From the NCBI GenBank assembly GCA_942493055.1, contig OW818680.1:5084001-5148000 (forward strand): DNA of 64,000 nt, given 5' to 3'. The position numbers were made by a program, and so were the translations under genes. The notes below the pieces were generated by a model. The model was not told where the DNA came from and did no database searches. It worked only from the letters and a program-made list of their open reading frames with translations. Source of the DNA: CAIZQW01 sp942493055. Its GTDB lineage: Bacteria > Verrucomicrobiota > Kiritimatiellia > RFP12 > UBA1067. Shown here one piece after another: positions 26,615 to 37,400 of this stretch; the first letter of the stretch is position 1, and each line of letters opens with the position of its first letter.

Positions 26615-29600
26615 GGAGACAGTGGGCAGTAGCAGTGGACAGCAAGAGAGTGGTTAGATGCGCTCTCTTGCTTATTGCCGTGTCCTCGGGTGCCGCTACC
26701 TTTGATGAGCAGCGCAAGGCGGTCTCCGCGTCTTTGGCTACTCAGCCTGAAGCGACGATGATGGCACTACTGAAGGCCGGACTTGATGAAGGCAAGGCGA
26801 CGCCTGCTGTCGCAGAGGTCCAGAAGTGGCTGAGGAATAACCAGCCGAATGAGCCAACCCTTCTGTATTATGCTGGACGTGCCGCGGAGCTCAGTGGCGA
26901 CTGGAAGGGCGCGGCCTCCCTCTATCAGCAGTATCTCTCAGCAGCGGATCTTAAAGCCCCCACGGCTGACGAGGCTGTGTATGCCACCTACGTCCTCTTG
27001 ATTGAGCGGCTGAAGGATGACAACAGCGCCTACGCTTTTGGAAGGAACGAGGGGGGGCGGCTGATGGTCTGCCCGCGCGCGAAGCAGTTCGATCAATGGT
27101 TTCTGGATGAGGCGGTAAAGCGCAATGATGCCACAGCGGTGGCTGTACGCCTGAATGCCTGTATCGTTGCCGGACTTCCCGCTGATCTTCTGATTGCCAG
27201 GTACAGCAAGTATTTCCGCTGGTTGCTGGGTGCGGTGGACGGCACCTGCGATGGCGGCGGTACGCTGCCCGTAACTCAGGATTTGTATGACGCGGTCAAG
27301 GACCTGTGCGAAGTCATCACCCACGATGAGGAGATGAAACTGCGCCTCGACTGGGCTGTGTCCGTCAAGGCTTACAACGTTGCACGATTGGGTGATAAAG
27401 CCAAGACTGTGATCAAGCGACCCGGAAATGGCAAGATGAAGTCAAAGGATGCGAAGTCCGCAACAGCCCAGAAGGTGGAAGAGAAGAAGCTCGGGCTCGG
27501 CAATGAGGTAACCCCTCCTATTGCTGAGGCATCTGGACTCCTTGAAAAATATCCGCGATATGCGATGTGGGTGATGGCTGGCTGGGCCGGCGGCGGAAAT
27601 GGCCAGCATTACCGTGGCGATTTTAAAATATACTGGCCGCATGAGGCCGAAGCCAAGATGGCGCCGCTACTGAAGGCCTTGACCAAGCTGACTCCCGCAG
27701 AAGCTGCGGAGTTCTTGAACGCAGCTGCGCATGGTGGATACGTCAGTAATCCCGGAGTTTTGGAAATCAAATCAGTGCAGGAGTATCTCAAGGCGAAGCC
27801 GGACCTGTTGAACAATCGGAACGGCGTGATGGTCTTGGAGAAAGAATGGAACAAGCTCACCCCCGAAGAGGCGCAGAAGCTGGCGCCGTCGATGGCGCAG
27901 CTTGTTCATCCGCAAGCGTCGCTTGTGCGCGCGATTGCGGCGGGCGGCAAAGATTTTGATAAGGTCATGGCGGCATTGCTTGGCCCTGAGCTCTGGCGTC
28001 TTGGGGCAGGTGAATTGAATGGGCCTTATGCCGATCAACTTTGGCACTTCTGCGGCCGCCCGGGCAACAGCCAGAAGCGCGACGAGGGGATTGCCAAGGC
28101 CAAGGCGGTGGCCGCGTCGCTCGCTGCCGGTGATGCGAAAAAGGAAGACACAGCCGACAAGCGCATGGGGGCCTTCCGGAAGTTGTGGGCGGATTACACA
28201 TCGGCCCAGCCGAAGATTCCGGCAGTACGTTCGCGTTTGATGGCAGTACTGAAATTCACACCTGAACTCGTGTCGGAGCTTCTCAAGGACCCGAATCCTG
28301 ATGCCCAGAGTATGGTGCGGGATGCGATCACCGGCGGGATGGAGGATGCGCTGGGGGGTATGAGGAACCATCCAAAAGTGCAGGGGATTCCGCATCATGC
28401 TTACTCACCCTGGATTCAGCGTCTCAGCGCAGAATACTATGGTGGGATGGAGCGCATGAAGCAGGACAAGAAGGCATACGGTCCGCATAGCCTGGAGCCC
28501 GTGTTGCGTACGGCGATCGCGGAACGGCTACAGCAAGGCAAGATCGAACCCTGGCTGACGATGGCATGGATTAATATGCAGTTTCCTGAAAACAATGCCG
28601 AACAGGTCAGGCTGATGCAGGCGTTGTTCAAATCGCCGACCTGGGCAGATATGCCCTCAGAACTACAATTTGCTGCTCGCGAGTGGTTCAAGAAGGATGC
28701 AATGACCCCGGGGCAAGCCCTCTGGCTCGATGCGGCGGTCCCGGCGATGGTGTGTAAGGATCTGCTGGCGTTGCCGAAAGAAGCAGATGTCGCGGCAACG
28801 ATCGCGGCGCTGGATCAGGCGATCGATGGCGTCAGGAAGTCTCCGGTCAAGATCAGTATTCAGGGGTTGGATGGGCTGGTCGCGCTGTCGGACGAGGTGT
28901 TCACAGACGCAAAAGTGATGAGCCAGATTTTAGAAGTGACGGATGGTTTGCGCTATGGCAGTGAAAGTGAAGATCAGCCGTTCGCGAGGCGCCTCTTAGG
29001 GTATGTCAGCAAAAAGAGGGACCCCGTCATGCTGCACCGAGTAGCAGCCTGTCTCTGGATGAATGGCGCGTCGGGTTCGCGCGGGAATCAATATGAAGCG
29101 ATGAAAGGGCTGACCGAATCGCTTGTCGAAAGTCATCCTTCGGCATCACATGCGTTGGCGCGCATAGGTATAGAGAGTCTGACAAGGCGCCGGAATATCT
29201 ATGGATTCGATCCCATGCAGAAGGTTCCAGAGGTGAAAACGCTGCTTGGCAAGGCGGCTTTGAAGCTGGGGCTGATGGACATCCCCGTGGCGCCGACAGA
29301 GCCATCGTATCCTATATACAAATCCCAGGCGGACTGGCAGGGGGGCAATGAAGACAGTGCGTGGCCGTTGTGTCTCGAGAACTGGGCTCAGCTCCTTCCC
29401 GTTCACCGTGAACTTTCTTTGGACTATCTGATGTGGGTTCTTCGCCGGACGATTTACAGCCGCGAGGATGCACGTCAGGAGGAGTTGGTCAAGGCGCTGC
29501 TGGCTTGGGCGACGGAGCCCAATACACCGTTGGTTCCAAACCAGAAGGCTGAAATAGAAATCGCTTACGGCGATATTGCAGTCCAGCGTGGCATGCTGAA

Positions 29601-32600
29601 GCAGGCGCATGAACTTTTCACGCGCACGATGCAGAACAAGGCGTATGATGGGACGCCAGCGCGCAACGAAGCAGCTTTGCGCCGTGTCCTGGTGGAGCGC
29701 ATGTCAAAAGATTTTGACGCGGCCCTTCAGACTTTGCAAGACTTAGAGATGGAACGTGTCCCAGAAATGTTTGCTCCGCTTCGGTATGCGCGCGCGGAAG
29801 TTTATTTCGATATGGAGGATTATGATCGTGCGGCCACGGACATTGATTCTATTCTCGCACGGGTGCCCGACCATTCAGAAGCCAAGATCATGCAGGGGAA
29901 TCTGCAGATCAAGCGCCAGAAGCTGATGGAGGCGACCGAGATCGAGCTGGGGCCGGTGAGCAGCCAGAAGGCCTTTGTGCCTGGCGAAAAGTTAAAGGTG
30001 ACTTTGAGTGACCCCACCTTGGCGGTCTCGGGCGCCGGAACAGAGATTGAGGTTGTCGTGGAGGCGACCTCTGGTGACAAGGAGCGCTTCTTCCTGAGGC
30101 AGTTCGGCGATCAGAAGACCAAGTTCCGTGGAGAGGTTGCAACAGCACTGGGTAAACCGACGCCCGATGATCGCATCTTGCAGGTGCTGGGCGATGACCA
30201 AGTTTTTTATGCCTACTCCGAGCGCTTCCGCAAAAAGATGAACAATCTTGAGGAGAAGCGGGGCGGGCCAATCTCTGTCGCATCAGACGGCCTCTTGATG
30301 GCCTCTGCACGCAAGTTGCTCTCCGAGGCGGAGCAGCGCGTGGCTGACATGGAGGCGCAGATGGCGGAGCTGGACAAGAATATGGGGTCCGCATCGGCTG
30401 TACGCGCGAGAGCGGAATCGAAGGTTGCGGCGACAGCTGTTTCCGAGGCCAAAGAGGGCGAGGTTTCAGAGCCGCTTGAGCTCCGTCAAGCCGAGGCGCT
30501 GCAGAAGCGGCTTCTGGCAGAGCGCATCAAGCCTGGCAATCCCCTCTATATCCGTGTGATTGATGCGGACCGGAGTCGCACCGCTGGAAAAGATGAGGTG
30601 ACTGTCAGTGTGGAAACCTCCTCAGGCGACTCGATCGGGCGTATCGTCCTTCAGGAGACCGACACGCATACAGGCTGGTTCGAGGCGCGTGTACCGACTG
30701 CGGGCGCCCAAGCAAAGGCCTTTGCCCCAAGCACGGCGCCAGGTCGTAATCCCAACATGGTCATCAGTCCGCTTACAACGTATCCGGCTTGGACGCCTGT
30801 GGCGACGAAAAACGTGACCCCTGAGTTGATTGTAGACCTCAATGACAATCTGCCGCTCGGCGAATTAACGATCGTGGCCCAAGAGCAGGGGAGTAAACTG
30901 AAGAAGTTTGCTGTGCAGACGGGAATGAATAGTAAGGAGCTGACAACGGTCGCGGTCTATCCCCTCAACCAGCTGAGTATTGCAGACCCCAATCTGCCGT
31001 CTATTGTGGTGATGAATGACACAGATCGTTATCATGCGTCCACAGGGCGTTCGGTCACGGAGCTCAAAGAGATGAGGGAGCATCTGGAACGCGGCTGGAT
31101 GAGTCAGCAGTTTGCGCAAGGCCTCGCGCAGAACGTCACAGGACCCTCTGCGGCCCTCCCCGCCTCCATCCCAAAGGCGATTGCTTGGAAGCGAAATGGG
31201 CAGCATGATGTCTCGTCGGTGATCTACCGTTTCCACGGGTTCTTCTATGAGCCAGAGGCAGTCCTGCGGCGCTTCCGTGCAGAGCTGGGCAAGTTTGAAA
31301 TCCCGAAAAACACCCATCCTTCGATCAATCATCCACCCCAGTTCCTCTTGGCTGTAGATGGAAAGCCCCTGGCCCCGGAGGGGAAATTGGCTGGAGAGAT
31401 CGCGCTACAGCCTGGACTCCATCGTTTTGAAATCTGGGCGACAGGCTGGGTCAATAACATCGGTTTTGGCCGGTCAGTCAAACTGTTGACGAATCTTGAT
31501 GGCACGGACAACCTGAGTGAGTGTCCTGACCGTTTCTTTGATCCAGCAACGTTCCCTGCGGGCGCTTTAGAAAAGCGGAATGGGATCGCGACGGTCAAGG
31601 CTGCTCCAGAGGGGACCTCCTTCAAGGTCGCCTTTGCCCCGGGGTCGCGTGCGAGAGTGCTGAAGATTGTCTTTATTGGCCAAGAGGGGCCTGTGCCGGC
31701 AGTGAACACGTTGGCGCTGACGCAACCGGATGGAAAACGTGTGCTCCCGGTCGAAGAAGATTTTGCCGTGCTCAACAAAAACAACATTCTTGAGATCCTG
31801 ACGGGCGACAAAGTAGCGGTTCGTTATGTGGATGACCGGTTCGTGACGAAAGCCAAAGAGAAGCATGAGCGCTTTTTGGAGGTTGCCTTTACCACGGCAG
31901 CGATCCAATTCGAGTTCTTTGAGATGCGCAAGGACAGAGGTGGCGACGACGTGGAGTATTACGAGAAGCTTCTCCGGTTCGCCCTGGGCAAGCCTGTTCT
32001 CTTGACCGTGAAGGATGCTGACATGGATACGTCTGAAAAGCCCGACAGCTTGACGGTGACGCTGGAGAGCAAGACAGGCGGAAAACGCAAGGTCGTGGCA
32101 CAGGAGACAGGGGATTCAACAGGCATCTTCCGAGTCCATGTCACACCTGTTGCGGGTGTGCCGGCCAATGACCGAGAGATCCAGGTCGGCAAAGAGGATG
32201 CCTTGATCGCGATCTATCGTGATATGGAGAATACGGAGCCTGGCATTCCGACAGACCGGTACGCCTCTCTCGAGCAGGCGATCTTTGCGGTGCCCGAACT
32301 CTTTTTAACACACGCCAAAGTCACGGCGATCGACCCTGCGAACCTTCCGCCCAGCCGTAAATTAAATGAGGGCTTTGCCTTGACCCTCGAACAACTGGAG
32401 GGGTTAAGTGAGCATGCAGTCTGGGAACGCCGCGCATTACAAGCCCAGAGCGGTGGCGCAATTCGTCCACGCTGGACGCTGACCCATGAGATGGTTTCAG
32501 CCACAACGCCACCGAAAACAGGTATTGAGGCGGTTCTGGGACAGACGCTCTACATCGAGGTCAACGCAGCGCATCTCGCCTTGCGTGCAGGGTCTGAGAT

Positions 32601-34407
32601 TCGCGTCTTTGCCCAAACCGATGCCGGACGCAAGCTTGCGCCCAAACAGCCACGCGAAGCAGGCGAGACGAATGCCCCTGCCTTCGACATTGCGCTTCCA
32701 GGGACGATACAACTGAATGGCGTACTTCAATTGAGCTGGGAGGAGCCCCGGGATTTTTGGATTGAAACCCCGCGCATCCCCATCTATCTCGCAAGCCTCG
32801 TGAGGCAGAAGAACCGCCAGAAGTTTGATCGCTTCAACTGCAGTGTCCCCTTGATTCCCGCGGTCTTGCCGGAGCAAGGCGTCTTGAGCGCGGAAGAGAT
32901 TCTAGCGTTGACAAAGGCTCATAAGTATTCGCGCCCCACTGGACTCGTGGTGCAGCCCAATGAATGCGTTCATGTCGGCATTGCCTATACGGATCCCCAA
33001 GGTGCGGAGCAATGGCTGACGGCGACCGCGAAAGTGAGCACCCATCCGGTCTTGGATGTGATGGAGGAGGACTATCGGACGCCTCGGACAGCGGCCTACG
33101 TGGGGGAGACGCTCTCGCTGCGGGTGGTGGATTTGGGTGCGGATATCAGTGACCGAAGCGACACGGTGAATGTGCTCGTCCAGGCCAAGTCAGGTGCCAA
33201 GCAGCTTGTCGAACTCACGGAAGTCGATACGCATAGCGGGGTGTTCAAAGGTGGTTGCCTGTTGACTTATGCGACGTCCGTCAGCACCAACACGTCCGAG
33301 ACGGCAACGCTTGATGTTAAAAAAGAGGGTTTCCCTGTTGTATACGACGATAAGCTCGGGGCGCGTTATACGGATTCAAAGGGCGTCAAGACCGAGCCCG
33401 TGATCCTCACCATCAGCAAGGGCGCAGATGGAACCATTGAGGCTTTCTCGAAGAAGTATGAGGATCCCGAGATCGCGATGCGGACGCAGTTTACCCTCGC
33501 CGAGAGCTATCTGGAGGTCGCCAAGCATCATCGGACGCTCAAAGACAATGAGTCGGCTGCGCGAGAATATGAACTGGCGAAGCAGATGTTGGCCAGCGCC
33601 ATGGACCAGTTTAAGGACAAAGAGACCCGCGCCCACGCGGAGTATCTCTTGGGTAATCTCACCTTGGAAGAGGCGGATGCCACTGAAGAGCAGGAACTCA
33701 AGGTGGACCGTTACCGCGCTGCGCTCTCACGTTTCATGAATGTGACAGGCAGTTACGCGGATACGCTGCACGCCTCAAAGGCGCAATTCAAGATCGCCAC
33801 CATCTATGAAAAGCTCAAGGAGCCTGAGGTTGCAGCGCAAGAGTATGTCAAGCTGGCTTATAAATATCCGGACTCGGAATTTTTAGCTACTGCCATGGCA
33901 CGACTCGGTGTCCATTTCCAGCGTACAGCTGCTGATTATGAGACGCGGGCCAAGCCCTTGTTGGCCAAGACCGAAGAGAAGGATGCGCAGTTTGAGGGTG
34001 CCGCCCTTCAGAAGATGGCTGTCAACGAGTATCTGAAGGCCGCGAATATCTTCAGCCGTTTACAGGAGCGCTTCCCTGACCATGAACTGGCGGGCAAGGG
34101 CGGCCTCTATGCGGGGCAAGCCTTTATGCGTGCAACTCAGAATCGGCAGGCCGTAGCTGCGTTCCAGCGTGTCATCAACACCGAGAGCTATGATGGCCCC
34201 GAGATTCGTGCACAGGCCATGTATTGGGCAGGCATGTGCTATGAGAGCTTGAAAGAACCGATGGCGGCCTACTCGCTCTACAAGCGTGTGACCTTTGATT
34301 TTCCAGAAAGCAAGTGGGCTTCATATGCCCGAGCGCAGCTGTCTCAAGAGAGCTTGCTAAATCTTGAAAGCGAGATTGAGACGAAACGTGTGGAGGAGGG
34401 ACGATGA
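26611..34407 (+). CDS. Giant (2,598 aa) exported TPR/beta-module protein A
   Basis: The N terminus (residues 1-16) is encoded by a GGCAGT-type repeat, followed by the hydrophobic core CALLLIAVSSGAA. Residues ~30-1080 are helical and TPR-like. At ~1120-2220 are beta domains including four modules with a 'DxD...DxVTVxxxSxSGD...LxETdxHTGxFxG' pattern, near 1123, 1310, 1792 and 2165. Between them is a carbohydrate-binding-like stretch (CPDRFFDPATFP). The C-terminal ~330 residues are CpoB/BamD-like TPRs (KLAYKYPDSEFLATAMARLG, FDFPESKWASYARAQL). There is no catalytic motif and no TM segment after the signal. It is paralogous to the next gene over its whole length and is joined to it by an ATGA overlap. 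It is probably a periplasmic scaffold for the ExbB/ExbD motor. Confidence 0.8.
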   Translation: MRRQWAVAVDSKRVVRCALLLIAVSSGAATFDEQRKAVSASLATQPEATMMALLKAGLDEGKATPAVAEVQKWLRNNQPNEPTLLYYAGRAAELSGDWKGAASLYQQYLSAADLKAPTADEAVYATYVLLIERLKDDNSAYAFGRNEGGRLMVCPRAKQFDQWFLDEAVKRNDATAVAVRLNACIVAGLPADLLIARYSKYFRWLLGAVDGTCDGGGTLPVTQDLYDAVKDLCEVITHDEEMKLRLDWAVSVKAYNVARLGDKAKTVIKRPGNGKMKSKDAKSATAQKVEEKKLGLGNEVTPPIAEASGLLEKYPRYAMWVMAGWAGGGNGQHYRGDFKIYWPHEAEAKMAPLLKALTKLTPAEAAEFLNAAAHGGYVSNPGVLEIKSVQEYLKAKPDLLNNRNGVMVLEKEWNKLTPEEAQKLAPSMAQLVHPQASLVRAIAAGGKDFDKVMAALLGPELWRLGAGELNGPYADQLWHFCGRPGNSQKRDEGIAKAKAVAASLAAGDAKKEDTADKRMGAFRKLWADYTSAQPKIPAVRSRLMAVLKFTPELVSELLKDPNPDAQSMVRDAITGGMEDALGGMRNHPKVQGIPHHAYSPWIQRLSAEYYGGMERMKQDKKAYGPHSLEPVLRTAIAERLQQGKIEPWLTMAWINMQFPENNAEQVRLMQALFKSPTWADMPSELQFAAREWFKKDAMTPGQALWLDAAVPAMVCKDLLALPKEADVAATIAALDQAIDGVRKSPVKISIQGLDGLVALSDEVFTDAKVMSQILEVTDGLRYGSESEDQPFARRLLGYVSKKRDPVMLHRVAACLWMNGASGSRGNQYEAMKGLTESLVESHPSASHALARIGIESLTRRRNIYGFDPMQKVPEVKTLLGKAALKLGLMDIPVAPTEPSYPIYKSQADWQGGNEDSAWPLCLENWAQLLPVHRELSLDYLMWVLRRTIYSREDARQEELVKALLAWATEPNTPLVPNQKAEIEIAYGDIAVQRGMLKQAHELFTRTMQNKAYDGTPARNEAALRRVLVERMSKDFDAALQTLQDLEMERVPEMFAPLRYARAEVYFDMEDYDRAATDIDSILARVPDHSEAKIMQGNLQIKRQKLMEATEIELGPVSSQKAFVPGEKLKVTLSDPTLAVSGAGTEIEVVVEATSGDKERFFLRQFGDQKTKFRGEVATALGKPTPDDRILQVLGDDQVFYAYSERFRKKMNNLEEKRGGPISVASDGLLMASARKLLSEAEQRVADMEAQMAELDKNMGSASAVRARAESKVAATAVSEAKEGEVSEPLELRQAEALQKRLLAERIKPGNPLYIRVIDADRSRTAGKDEVTVSVETSSGDSIGRIVLQETDTHTGWFEARVPTAGAQAKAFAPSTAPGRNPNMVISPLTTYPAWTPVATKNVTPELIVDLNDNLPLGELTIVAQEQGSKLKKFAVQTGMNSKELTTVAVYPLNQLSIADPNLPSIVVMNDTDRYHASTGRSVTELKEMREHLERGWMSQQFAQGLAQNVTGPSAALPASIPKAIAWKRNGQHDVSSVIYRFHGFFYEPEAVLRRFRAELGKFEIPKNTHPSINHPPQFLLAVDGKPLAPEGKLAGEIALQPGLHRFEIWATGWVNNIGFGRSVKLLTNLDGTDNLSECPDRFFDPATFPAGALEKRNGIATVKAAPEGTSFKVAFAPGSRARVLKIVFIGQEGPVPAVNTLALTQPDGKRVLPVEEDFAVLNKNNILEILTGDKVAVRYVDDRFVTKAKEKHERFLEVAFTTAAIQFEFFEMRKDRGGDDVEYYEKLLRFALGKPVLLTVKDADMDTSEKPDSLTVTLESKTGGKRKVVAQETGDSTGIFRVHVTPVAGVPANDREIQVGKEDALIAIYRDMENTEPGIPTDRYASLEQAIFAVPELFLTHAKVTAIDPANLPPSRKLNEGFALTLEQLEGLSEHAVWERRALQAQSGGAIRPRWTLTHEMVSATTPPKTGIEAVLGQTLYIEVNAAHLALRAGSEIRVFAQTDAGRKLAPKQPREAGETNAPAFDIALPGTIQLNGVLQLSWEEPRDFWIETPRIPIYLASLVRQKNRQKFDRFNCSVPLIPAVLPEQGVLSAEEILALTKAHKYSRPTGLVVQPNECVHVGIAYTDPQGAEQWLTATAKVSTHPVLDVMEEDYRTPRTAAYVGETLSLRVVDLGADISDRSDTVNVLVQAKSGAKQLVELTEVDTHSGVFKGGCLLTYATSVSTNTSETATLDVKKEGFPVVYDDKLGARYTDSKGVKTEPVILTISKGADGTIEAFSKKYEDPEIAMRTQFTLAESYLEVAKHHRTLKDNESAAREYELAKQMLASAMDQFKDKETRAHAEYLLGNLTLEEADATEEQELKVDRYRAALSRFMNVTGSYADTLHASKAQFKIATIYEKLKEPEVAAQEYVKLAYKYPDSEFLATAMARLGVHFQRTAADYETRAKPLLAKTEEKDAQFEGAALQKMAVNEYLKAANIFSRLQERFPDHELAGKGGLYAGQAFMRATQNRQAVAAFQRVINTESYDGPEIRAQAMYWAGMCYESLKEPMAAYSLYKRVTFDFPESKWASYARAQLSQESLLNLESEIETKRVEEGR
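26620..26642 (+). repeat. CAGTGG-type repeat inside the start of giant gene A
   Basis: CAGTGGG, CAGTAG, CAGTGGA and CAG directly follow the overlapping ATGA and RBS-like AGGAGA. They encode residues 4-11 of the protein (QWAVAVDS). Confidence 0.6.
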
Positions 34408-37400
34408 ACAGTGATCAGTCATCAGTGATCAGTGATCAGTTGTCAGTGATCAGTTATCAGTCATCAGTGATCAGTGGTCACTGGTTACTGATCACTTGCG
34501 TTGCGTTACTCACATTCGTTTCAGGTGCACTTGCTACTCCGCTTGACGACCAGTTGGCGGCCTTTAAGAAGGCGGATCAGCAGACGGAGGAGGCGGTGGC
34601 ACAGCTCTTGAAGACTGGCATTGACGAGAAGCGAGCGGCAGAGGCGCTGGCCGTTGTCAAGCCTTGGCTCGATGTTCATCCCGTTGCCTCACCCTCGGCT
34701 CAGTTTTATGCGGGCCTCTCCCTGCAGACTGCCGGGGAGTGGGCAGATGCCGTCATCTTTTACCGTAAAATGTTGGTCAACAAGTCGCTCGATCCAAAAC
34801 TTGCAGCGTATGTGGTGCCCACGATCTATCGCCTCTTGATTAATGATATGCGCCAGCCCGAGTCAGCCTATCTGTTGATGCGTGAGGATGGCGACCGTCT
34901 GCGTGAATATGGGAAAGCCCGCCAGTTTGATGGTTGGTTTCTGGCGGAAGCTAAGCGTCGTAATGATGTCGCGGCGGTCTGTAAACGCCAGGGGGTGATC
35001 TGGAGTGCAGCAACAGCGCCGGCGCTTCCGGACACTGCTGATCTTGAATGGATTTGCAACCAGTTGGAAACCACTGCGGTCATAGATGAAAACTGGATCC
35101 CTGCGGCGCTTAAACTGGTCGCGTTGCCGCAGGTGCCTGATACGTACAGGTGTCGGGTCAACTGGGCGAAGGAGATCGTGCCTTTCACCAGGACAGCTAC
35201 TGAATTGTTCCGCGCAAAAAATCCTATACCTGATGCCCTGTTCGACAAGCCGCTCAAGGCTGCCGAAGCGCTGGTTGCGGCGCTACCGTACGAGGGTTCC
35301 ATACTGGTCGCAAGAGGCTGGATGAATTACAGGGACGGGCACACGCCGAATCTGTACAGGTATGTGTCCGCGCGGCGGGACGCCAAGACGGCGCCGATCA
35401 TCAAGGCCCTGGCGAGCCTTCCTGTCAAGCAGGCCCAGTCCGTGCTTGCCGCACCGGGTTGTCCGCAGGGGCGTCCGGTCATCTCACTGTTTTACGCGGA
35501 GAAAAGTTATGCAACCGCCGAAATGAAGACGCTGATCAGAACGCTCCCTGCTGTCTTCAACTCGCTGGCCTCTCCCGATATCGGACTTTTTGATAATACA
35601 CTGACGGTAGCCGATGCTAAGACTTTAGCGCCTCTGCTGGCGCGCAATCCGAGTGGGCACGTCGCGTTGGTGCGGGCATTCGCCGTGGCCGGAGTCAATA
35701 CCGTGAGTGCCATGGCTCCTGTCATCATGAAATCGGAGATGTGGCGGTTCGATTCCGCTAAAACAGCGGCTGACGTGTTGTGGAATAGCGGTGCAAAGCG
35801 TGACGGAACGAATATCAATGACCTTCGCAAGCAGTTCGATAATTTCGGGACGCGCCACGCTGAACTCAGCAAGCAGGTGTCAAAGGAGGGGTCGAGTGAG
35901 GACCGGATGAAGGCTTTCGCTGTCCTCTATCAGGAACTGCAAGGCGGTGCTCCCGCGACACCGGGCTTGCTAGGACTATGGGATGAGCTTTTCAAGCACA
36001 CGCCCCCCGTTGATGGGGAAAAGATCTTGCAGAAGCTTGTTTCTGATTTCATCGCTGCATCGCCTGCGGCGATGGAAGTGCAGCAGTATTTTCTCGAGCA
36101 GGCCTTGGCGAAGATCAAATTCGGCAATCCCTATTCCCGCCTGACATTCGGTCCGGAACTTGCGAACGGCTGGGATCAATGGGGCCACGAGAATGTACGC
36201 AAATCCGTGCCGGGGCTGACCGCAGACCTGGGGAAGCTGCTGCAGCAGCAGATGGCGGCAGGGAAACTGTCTGAACCCGTATTCGGCATGTGGCTTCATT
36301 GCGTTGTCCCTGGAAAGCCAGAGGCTAAAGCGCTGTTTGAGGAATTGGCGAAATCAGCGGCTTATGCCAAGATGAATCCCGCTTACCATACGATGGCCGC
36401 ACACAAGTTGCTTTTCGGAGAGGCGGCCTTGAAACCATCCCCGAACGATCCGCGTGTGGTCAGTCGTGAGCTGTTGGCGCTGTCCGCGCAGGATGCGCCT
36501 GCCGCTGTTGAGGCCGCACTCAAGACCGTGATGGAGCGTGTCGCCCAGTTGCCTGAGCCAGTGGCTGTGTATGGCCTGCAGAAGGTGGCCGCACTCCAGG
36601 CGTTAACAGGCGAGACGCGCACCCGCTGCCTCTCGCTCTTCACGCTCTATTCGCCCTTAGGGCCCTATCCCTCTGGGCAAGGTTATGGTGCACTCGCCTC
36701 CCGTCTGCTGAGCGAGATGCAGAAGCAGAAGGAGTGGGGGACCGCCTCGCTGTATATTTCTGGCTTCTGGCGAGCGGTTGAAGCGGATGAGTCGGAGCGT
36801 TCCCAGTTTTTAAAGGCCGATGGCATGGTGACCTTTGCAGAGGAGGCGTTACAGGCCGGGGCACCCTCCGTAGCGCTTTCCGTGGCGCGCATGGGGTTGA
36901 ATAGCAAGCTGGCCTGCTTGGATCAGGCAGATACACGGAATGGCGGTCAACAACGAGTCGGCCGCCTGCGTCAAGTCGCGGGCAAGGCAGCGACCGCCAT
37001 GGGCGTGATGGAGATTCCTGTCGATGAAACGCATGCAGCCTATCCCCTCTACAAATCGAATGCTGAGTTTGTGAAGGGCAACCTCGACTCAGCCTGGTCG
37101 CTCTATAAAGCGCATGAAGAACTTTTAATACCGTCGCCAGAGGGTGAAGAAAAGTCGATTCTCCGTAAGCTTTCAGTCGCCTACTCCTTCTGGTTGCTCC
37201 GTCGCAACATTGAAACCGGCAGAGCCGCGCAATCGGAGCTGCTGGTGAAGGAGTTGACGATCTGGTCGCGCGAAGCGCCAGGTACCTTCAGCATGGAACA
37301 GGATGCTGAACTGAAGCTCGCGTATGCGGATTTGGCCTTTATTAAAGGGGTCTATCCCACCGCACGCGCGTGGTATCGGAAAGTGGCGGATGCACAAGAG

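Noticed and set aside
34410..34496. CRISPR-like array
   Set aside because: Units are 7 bp, contiguous and without spacers, and no cas gene is present.
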